From JAPKZH01 sp963715635 (GTDB lineage Bacteria > Acidobacteriota > Aminicenantia > Aminicenantales > UBA4085): a DNA stretch of 64,000 nt. Shown in pieces: positions 58,854 through 64,000 of this stretch; positions within the stretch are counted from its first letter, which is position 1, and each line of letters opens with the position of its first letter. The position numbers and the translations under genes were made by a program. The notes beneath the pieces are model-generated. The model ran no database searches, was not told where the DNA came from, and saw only the letters and a program-made list of their open reading frames with translations. The stretch lies in NCBI GenBank assembly GCA_963715635.1, contig OY970261.1, positions 3,472,001 to 3,536,000 on the forward strand. The letters are read 5' to 3'.

Positions 58854-58953
58854 TCAAAAAATTTCTGGTGACGCCCCCTTTGGGCCGCTCATCCCAGAGG
58901 ATTCGGACGAGAGGGACCAATCGCGGAAAGTGATGATCGACCGGTTCCGCTTC

Positions 58954-59643
58954 CTAGATCTGCTCCATCTTGATAATCTTCCAGCTTCCGCGATGGGGGA
59001 GATTCAGGGCTTCATCTTTGAGATCGTACTGCCGGAGGAAAAATCGGTAGGTCTTGGCCGAGCCGTCCTTGGCCTTGACTTCGACTTCGACTTCCTTGGA
59101 ATGAACGTTGCCCTTCAAATCGCGGATGTTAGCCAGCTGGCCGGCGGCCAGGGAAAACGACGTGATTTCTTCTTCCCTGGAAGCCGCGGCCTTGGCTGCA
59201 TTATAGGCTTTTTTCAGCTCGGCGTTGGCCTTATAGGCATCGTCGAATTTTATCTGGCCATCGTCCATCTTTTTCTTGGCGGCCGCCTTGGCAGCCCCTG
59301 TCCGGGCCGAATCGAACTCGTCTTTGGCCGCATCCAGGGCATCTTTGGCGTCAAGGACCGAGGCGCGCTGACCTTCTTCTGTTTTCTTGGCATCGAGTTC
59401 GGCTTTGTTCAGGTCCGGAAGCGTCGCCGGCTCGATTTTCTCCTCGCTGACCTTGGTGATTTTCCAGCTGACGGCCTCGATCGATAAGGGCTCGAGGGCC
59501 ATAGTCGACATGGTCATAACATCGTTCAGGGTCACGGAATGAAAATAGTTTTTCAAGAGGCCTTCTTCAGGCTTCGACTTACAGCTCTGCAGCGAGAACA
59601 AAACGAGAACCGCAGCCAAAACAATTAGACTCTTTCTCCTCAT
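58954..59643 (-). CDS. Lipoprotein with central coiled coil, unknown function
   Basis: A 229-residue lipoprotein; the lipobox LQSC places lipidation at Cys21. Residues about 80-165 are Ala/Lys/Asp/Glu-rich and helical, a likely coiled coil. The flanking parts (EAVSWKITKVSEEK and the last 60 residues, ending RGSWKIIKMEQI) look like one beta-rich domain split by the helix. Its ATG overlaps the gatA stop by 4 nt, an odd partner for a tRNA amidotransferase. No family is recognised. Confidence 0.75.
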   Translation of the reverse strand: MRRKSLIVLAAVLVLFSLQSCKSKPEEGLLKNYFHSVTLNDVMTMSTMALEPLSIEAVSWKITKVSEEKIEPATLPDLNKAELDAKKTEEGQRASVLDAKDALDAAKDEFDSARTGAAKAAAKKKMDDGQIKFDDAYKANAELKKAYNAAKAAASREEEITSFSLAAGQLANIRDLKGNVHSKEVEVEVKAKDGSAKTYRFFLRQYDLKDEALNLPHRGSWKIIKMEQI

Positions 59644-61103
59644 TTTTCCTCCTTCCAGTTGATAATACTCCTATTATTTTTAAATTCTACTTTTTTTTCA
59701 AGCAAAAAAGCAAGCTGAAATAATCGGTCTTCTTGAAAATGCTTTCCGATGATCTGCAGGCCGATCGGAAGCCCTTCCCGGCTCAGGCCGCAAGGGACGG
59801 ATATGCCCGGCAGGCCGGCCAGGTTGGCGGAGACGGTGAATATGTCGGAGAGATACATGGTGAGCGGGTCTGTCTTGGCTCCCAGCGGGAAGGCCGGCTC
59901 CGGTGCCGTCGGCGTCACGACATAATCGACATTGGCAAACGCCCGTTCAAACTCCAGGCTGACCATCTGCCGGGTACGGGCGGCCTTGAGGTAATAGGCA
60001 TCGTAATACCCGGAGCTCAAGGCGAATGTGCCTAAGAGGATCCGCCTTTTGACCTCCTCGCCGAAGCCGCGGGTCCGCGTGTTGAGGTACATCTCCCGGA
60101 GATTGCCATAATCGGAGTCGCGGAACCCGTACCGGACCCCGTCGTACCGCGCCAGGTTGGAGCTGGCCTCGGAGGGTGCGATGATATAATAGCAAGGAAG
60201 GGCATACTCCCAGGAGGGGAAATCCATCTCAATGAGCTCACCACCCAGGTCCCGGAGGCCGTCCACCGTCTTCCAGTAGATGTCTTTCACGTCGGGATCG
60301 ATCTTCTCGATCAGCGCCTCCTTGAGATGAGCGGCCTTGAACGGCCCCAGCGTCTCTTTCATCACCTTTGGGAAATCCGGTACCGGCCGAACGGCGAGCG
60401 TCGAATCTCGTCCGTCAGGGCCGGAGATGATCTTGGTCAACAGGGCGCAATCTTCGACGGTCCTGGTCAACGGCCCGATCTGGTCGAGGGACGAGGCATA
60501 AGCGACCAGTCCATATCGCGAGACGCGGCCGTAGGTCGGCTTCAGCCCAACCACGCCGCAAAAAGCCGCCGGCTGCCGGACTGAGCCTCCCGTGTCGGAG
60601 CCCAAGGCCGCCGCCGCCTCGCCGGCCGCCACGGCCGCCGCCGAGCCCCCGCTCGAACCGCCGGGGACGCGGCTCAAATCCCAGGGATTCCGGGTGACAA
60701 AAAAGGCCGAGCTCTCCGTCGATGATCCCATACCGAACTCGTCCAGGTTGGTCTTGCCGATAAACACGGCATCTTCAGCGGCAAGTTTCTCAATGACCGT
60801 GGCGCTATAGGGCGCGATAAAGTTCTCCAGGATCCGGGAGCCGCAAGTCGCCCGCATCCCTTGGATGAGAATGTTGTCCTTGACGGCCACGGGGACGCCG
60901 GCCAGGCTTCCCTTTTCCCTTTTCCGGTCCACCGCCCTGGCTCGCTCCAGGGCTTTTTCGCCTTCCACGGAAATGAACGCTGCAACGGCGGGCTCCTGCT
61001 TCTCAATCCGTTCGAGATAGGCCCGGATGACCTCCTCGGCCTTCAGCTCTTTTTTCGCGACAAGCGACTGAATCTCGCTCAGACGGAGAGAGGTCACGCT
61101 CAT
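59640..61103 (-). CDS. gatA: Asp/Glu-tRNA amidotransferase subunit A
   Basis: A 487-residue amidase-signature protein that releases ammonia from glutamine for conversion of Glu-tRNA(Gln) or Asp-tRNA(Asn). The Ser-cisSer-Lys triad lies in VAVKDNI and PGGSSGGSAAAVAAG with GSDTGGSVRQPA. The ending SREGLPIGLQIIGKHFQEDRL is typical. It overlaps gatC by 4 nt. gatB is not in the window. The same transcript carries a lipoprotein gene downstream. Confidence 0.96.
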   Translation of the reverse strand: MSVTSLRLSEIQSLVAKKELKAEEVIRAYLERIEKQEPAVAAFISVEGEKALERARAVDRKREKGSLAGVPVAVKDNILIQGMRATCGSRILENFIAPYSATVIEKLAAEDAVFIGKTNLDEFGMGSSTESSAFFVTRNPWDLSRVPGGSSGGSAAAVAAGEAAAALGSDTGGSVRQPAAFCGVVGLKPTYGRVSRYGLVAYASSLDQIGPLTRTVEDCALLTKIISGPDGRDSTLAVRPVPDFPKVMKETLGPFKAAHLKEALIEKIDPDVKDIYWKTVDGLRDLGGELIEMDFPSWEYALPCYYIIAPSEASSNLARYDGVRYGFRDSDYGNLREMYLNTRTRGFGEEVKRRILLGTFALSSGYYDAYYLKAARTRQMVSLEFERAFANVDYVVTPTAPEPAFPLGAKTDPLTMYLSDIFTVSANLAGLPGISVPCGLSREGLPIGLQIIGKHFQEDRLFQLAFLLEKKVEFKNNRSIINWKEEK

Positions 61104-61393
61104 TTTTCTTCGATGACCTTCGGGACTTTGATAAAAGGCCCCGCCTTCTCTGGGGCATTGGCCAAAGCTGTCTCCAGCGGCTGAGAGGGACGGGCCTCAT
61201 CGGGTCGAAAAGCCAGGGAAAAAGGCAAATGAGAATCTGGACCTTGGGAAGACATGGGCAGTCTCAGCTCGTCGAGCCGACCGACCCATTCCACGATCTC
61301 GGCCATCTGCGGCGCCAGGACCTCCTTCTCCTTCTCGGTCAAGCGCAGATGGGCAAGAGCGCAGACATGGTCGATATCGATGGAGGATTTCAT
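61100..61393 (-). CDS. gatC: Asp/Glu-tRNA amidotransferase subunit C
   Basis: A 97-residue GatC that stabilises GatAB. The start IDIDHVCALAHLRLTEKEKE and IVEWVGRLDEL are family-typical. No ribosome site precedes the ATG; a perfect -10 box lies 8 nt upstream, predicting a leaderless transcript. Confidence 0.93.
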   Translation of the reverse strand: MKSSIDIDHVCALAHLRLTEKEKEVLAPQMAEIVEWVGRLDELRLPMSSQGPDSHLPFSLAFRPDEARPSQPLETALANAPEKAGPFIKVPKVIEEK

Positions 61394-61401
61394 GTGATGG
61401 C

Positions 61402-61430
61402 ATTATAGGAAGAACAGAAGTAAAAATCAA
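61402..61430 (-). promoter_or_regulatory. gatCA promoter (TTGATT-N17-TATAAT), predicted leaderless
   Basis: Minus-strand TTGATT and a perfect TATAAT, 17 bp apart, with only 8 nt between the -10 and the gatC ATG. Transcription would begin at or within 2 nt of the start codon. Confidence 0.7.
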
Positions 61431-61499
61431 TTTTCGGGGGCGTTTTTTTTCCAGAAACAGAGGTATGTCCGGCCGCCAAAGAAGCATCCCAATTTTCGT

Positions 61500-61556
61500 T
61501 TGTTTCACGTTTCCATTTATGTTATATAGGTAGGTTCATTTTATGTTCATATTTAA
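61500..61556 (+). promoter_or_regulatory. Upstream region of the diaphorase operon: promoter and direct repeats
   Basis: TTGTTT and TATATA (61523-61528, with TGT extension) are 17 bp apart. CATTTATGTTATAT (61514) and CATTTTATGTTCATAT (61537) are similar repeats 23 bp apart, one over the -10 and one over the expected start. The spacing of about two helical turns suits a dimeric repressor, but no regulator is identified. Confidence 0.45.
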
Positions 61557-61578
61557 TTCATAAAAGACGAGGTTTGCC

Positions 61579-63390
61579 ATGCCACAAAAGGGAGTCATAA
61601 AGTCGATTGTGGCCGGGCACAAGAAGGACCCATCCCATCTCATCGACATCGTCAGGGACGTCCAGAAAGAGCTCGGCCGGGTATCTCCGGAAGCCGTCGC
61701 TGAAATCGCGGCGCTTCTCAATATTTCCAAGGTGGACGTCGAGGGCGTCGTCACGTTCTATCATTTCTTTTCGACGGCCCCCGTGGGCAAGTACGCCGTT
61801 TACTTGAACACCAACATTGTGGCCTGTATGAAAGGCCGGACAGCGGTCGCCGAGGCCTTCGAAAAAGAAGCCGGCTGCCGATTCGGCGAAACCACGGCCG
61901 ACGGCCTCATCGGCCTGTATGAGACCTCCTGCATCGGGATGAACGACCAGGAGCCCTCGGCCATCATCAACGGGGTCGTCTTTACCAAGCTGACCAAGTC
62001 CAAAGTCAAGGCACTCGTTGCCGCCATGAAAGCCGGCCAGGACATGCACAAGCTGGTCAAAACGCTGGGCGACGGAGCCAATCAGTCGCGGCTCGTCCGG
62101 GCCATGGTCTGCAACAACATCCGCAAAAAAGGCCAGGTGCTCTTCGCCCCGTTCAAGTCCGGCGCGGCTATCAAAAAGGCCGTCACGTGGACGCCCGAAG
62201 ACGTTATCGCGGAGATCAAAAGGGCCAACCTGCTGGGACGGGGCGGGGCCGGATTTCCGACCGGCCTCAAATGGGAGTTTTGTGGACGGGAAAAAGCCTT
62301 CCCCCACTATGTCGTGTGCAATGCCGACGAGGGCGAGCCCGGGACTTTCAAGGACCGGGTCATCTTGACCGAAATGCCCCACCTTCTTTTTGAAGGCATG
62401 GCCGTGGCCGGCTATGCCGTCGGCGCCAAAGAGGGAGTCCTCTACCTCCGCGGAGAATACGCTTATCTCAAGGCGCACCTCGAGAAAGCGCTGGATGACC
62501 TTCGAAAGAAAAACTATCTGGGCAAAAATATCGCCGGCAAAAAGGGCTGCCATTTTGACATCAAGATCATCTTGGGCGCCGGAGCCTATGTTTGCGGCGA
62601 GGAATCGGCCCTGCTCGAATCCGCGGAAGGAAAACGCGGCGAACCGAGAGACAGGCCCCCCTTCCCGGTCACCTTTGGCTACCGCGGCCTCCCCACGACG
62701 GTGAACAACGTCGAGACGCTGTGTGCGGCCGCCCGCATCCTGGACAGGGGCGCCGGATGGTTCAAGTCCATGGGGACGCCGAAATCGGCGGGGACGAAGC
62801 TTCTGAGCGTCTCCGGAGACTGTGCCAGGCCGGGCGTGTACGAAATCGAATTCGGGCTGAAGGTCCAGGACTTTCTGAAGATGGCCGGCGCTCCGGACGC
62901 CCAGGCGGTCCAGGTCGGCGGCCCATCGGGAACCTGTATCTCCCGCGGCCAGTTCGAGCGCAAGCTGTGCTTTGAAGACCTCCCCACCGGAGGATCGGTC
63001 ATCATCATCGGGCCCCAGAGGGACCTCTTCGAAGTCATCCATAACTTCATGGATTTCTTCATCGAAGAATCATGCGGCTGGTGCGTGCCCTGCCGGGCTG
63101 GCAACATCCTCCTCAAAAAAAAGCTGGAAAAAATCACGGCCGGAAAAGGAACAGCCAAGGACCTCCAGGAGATCGAGTCCTGGGGTAAGATCATCAAGGC
63201 CATGAGCCGCTGCGGACTCGGCCAGACCTCCCCCAATCCGATCCTGACGACGCTCCAGAATTTCCGGGAGATGTACGAGGCCAAGGTCAATAAGGACACG
63301 GATTACATCTCGGAATTCAATTTGGAGGCGGCTGTCAAGGCCGCTTCGAGCGTGACCGGGCAGACACTCAAGGAGACCCATCATGAATAA
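61579..63390 (+). CDS. NuoE-NuoF fusion, HoxF-like NADH diaphorase subunit
   Basis: A 603-residue flavoprotein. Residues 1-150 are a NuoE-like thioredoxin-fold domain in which only two of the four [2Fe-2S] cysteines remain (Cys83, Cys118; the partners are Thr78 and Asn122). Residues 180-600 are NuoF: NLLGRGGAGFPTGLKWEF and GAGAYVCGEESALLES bind NADH and FMN, and ESCGWCVPCRAG with a distal Cys in CGLGQTSPNP hold a [4Fe-4S] cluster. The fusion is typical of HoxF in NAD-linked hydrogenases and of some electron-bifurcating enzymes. It is followed by a HoxU/NuoG-like gene. Confidence 0.9.
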   Translation: MPQKGVIKSIVAGHKKDPSHLIDIVRDVQKELGRVSPEAVAEIAALLNISKVDVEGVVTFYHFFSTAPVGKYAVYLNTNIVACMKGRTAVAEAFEKEAGCRFGETTADGLIGLYETSCIGMNDQEPSAIINGVVFTKLTKSKVKALVAAMKAGQDMHKLVKTLGDGANQSRLVRAMVCNNIRKKGQVLFAPFKSGAAIKKAVTWTPEDVIAEIKRANLLGRGGAGFPTGLKWEFCGREKAFPHYVVCNADEGEPGTFKDRVILTEMPHLLFEGMAVAGYAVGAKEGVLYLRGEYAYLKAHLEKALDDLRKKNYLGKNIAGKKGCHFDIKIILGAGAYVCGEESALLESAEGKRGEPRDRPPFPVTFGYRGLPTTVNNVETLCAAARILDRGAGWFKSMGTPKSAGTKLLSVSGDCARPGVYEIEFGLKVQDFLKMAGAPDAQAVQVGGPSGTCISRGQFERKLCFEDLPTGGSVIIIGPQRDLFEVIHNFMDFFIEESCGWCVPCRAGNILLKKKLEKITAGKGTAKDLQEIESWGKIIKAMSRCGLGQTSPNPILTTLQNFREMYEAKVNKDTDYISEFNLEAAVKAASSVTGQTLKETHHE

Positions 63391-64000
63391 GATCAAGTTT
63401 ACGATCGACGGAAAAGAGTGCTTCGCCGAGCCTGGCCAGACCATCATGGAAGCGGCCAAGGCTAACGGTGTCTACATCCCCGCGCTTTGCAGGTATGAGG
63501 GACTCAAGCCGGCCGGAAGCTGCCGGGTCTGCACGGTCCGGGTGGGCAGGGGCCACATGGCGGCTTGCACCCAGCCGGTGGCGGAAGGCATGGCGGTGGA
63601 GAACATCGTCCCGGACCTGGAAGACATGAGAAAATCCCTCATCGAGATGCTTTTTGTCGAAGGAAACCACCTCTGCCCGACCTGTCAAAAAAGCGGCAAT
63701 TGTGAGCTGCAGGCGCTGGCCTACCGCTACCAGATGCTCGTTCCCCGCTTTCCTTACCAGTTCCCGGTGCGACAGGTCGAGCCTGCGGGGCCAAACCTCC
63801 TCTTCGAACAAAACCGGTGCATCCAATGCCTTCGCTGCGTCAGGGGCGTCAAGGCCAAAGACGGGAAAGCCATTTTCGGCTCTGTGAAAAGGTCCGGGAA
63901 AACGAAGATCGCTTTCGACCATGACCTTGTCGCGGCGCTTTCACCGGCGGAGGCCAAGACGGCCATGGACCTGTGCCCGGTTGGCGCTCTTCTAAAGAAA
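63383..64000 (+). CDS. HoxU / NuoG N-terminal-like iron-sulfur protein (partial, runs off window)
   Basis: The first 206 residues are seen. A [2Fe-2S] ferredoxin domain has Cys36, Cys47, Cys50 and Cys62. Next is the His-Cys motif GNHLCPTCQKSGNCELQ for an N3-type [4Fe-4S] cluster. CIQCLRCVRG and DLCPVGAL mark a following [4Fe-4S] domain. Domain order fits HoxU or the start of NuoG/hydrogenase subunits. It overlaps the NuoEF-fusion gene by 8 nt, with AGGAG upstream. What lies beyond the right edge decides whether this is a hydrogenase or complex I. Confidence 0.9.
   Translation, partial: MNKIKFTIDGKECFAEPGQTIMEAAKANGVYIPALCRYEGLKPAGSCRVCTVRVGRGHMAACTQPVAEGMAVENIVPDLEDMRKSLIEMLFVEGNHLCPTCQKSGNCELQALAYRYQMLVPRFPYQFPVRQVEPAGPNLLFEQNRCIQCLRCVRGVKAKDGKAIFGSVKRSGKTKIAFDHDLVAALSPAEAKTAMDLCPVGALLKK

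Noticed and set aside
61558..63042. A 494-codon open frame on the minus strand opposite the NuoE-NuoF fusion
   Set aside because: Its composition is an antisense shadow; the plus strand shows complete flavin and iron-sulfur motifs.

Overview
The window is dense chromosomal DNA of a GC-rich (roughly 57% by eye), Gram-negative-type bacterium. It encodes a LolA-like lipoprotein carrier, a DUF374 membrane acyltransferase, a Tat-exported molybdo-hydroxylase, peptidoglycan genes and many secreted TPR or lipoproteins. No 16S rRNA is present, so the phylum cannot be read directly. The mix of a mitochondrial-type citrate synthase, secreted M14/S8/M55 peptidases, amino-acid transport, a Hanks-kinase relic and a NuoE-NuoF fusion would fit the Acidobacteriota or Candidatus Aminicenantes neighbourhood, but that is inference only.

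Layout. 1-9.5 kb: the end of an aromatic amino-acid ammonia-lyase gene, an MPN-like protein, AMMECR1, a secreted subtilase, a TPR protein, an acyltransferase, a sodium symporter facing lolA, and an ECF sigma/anti-sigma/membrane-protein operon. 9.5-13.4 kb: a methyltransferase and a two-subunit molybdenum hydroxylase. 13.7-17.3 kb (minus strand): the translation operon rplM-rpsI-rpsB-tsf-pyrH-frr. 17.4-23.5 kb (minus): a truncated rhomboid, a TPR lipoprotein, der, a GerMN protein, a cell-wall amidase, tmRNA and an amino-acid permease. 23.6-30 kb (plus): a histidine kinase with a double-receiver protein, then two tandem M14 carboxypeptidase-like proteins of which the first has lost its zinc ligands, then a decayed Ser/Thr kinase and tRNA-Asp. 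30.2-41.7 kb: htpX/lemA, citrate synthase, dppA, homoserine dehydrogenase, a Cys/Met-metabolism PLP enzyme, murA, hinT, a UPF0173 hydrolase, a YacP-like protein, a Rossmann/DUF2520 protein and murB. 41.8-43.4 kb: a complete IS1380-type insertion sequence with a 5-bp target duplication. 43.5-56.6 kb: a TPR protein, ligA, a DUF4388-DnaJ-TPR protein, a nitrilase-like protein with nadE, rsmI, hsp20, comF/DksA-like/rlmH, and the rplU-rpmA-obgE-nadD-rsfS cluster. 56.9-64 kb: tRNA-Val, a REC-PAS-HD-GYP regulator, tRNA-Glu and tRNA-Lys, a lipoprotein with gatCA, and the start of a HoxFU-like diaphorase operon that runs off the right edge.

Gene content is largely housekeeping. The less ordinary material lies between genes: three families of dispersed palindromic repeats, a highly structured block between rplU and tRNA-Val, many sigma70-type promoters with an exact 17-bp spacer, and several genes whose -10 box sits only 7-12 nt before the start codon, which predicts leaderless or nearly leaderless mRNAs.
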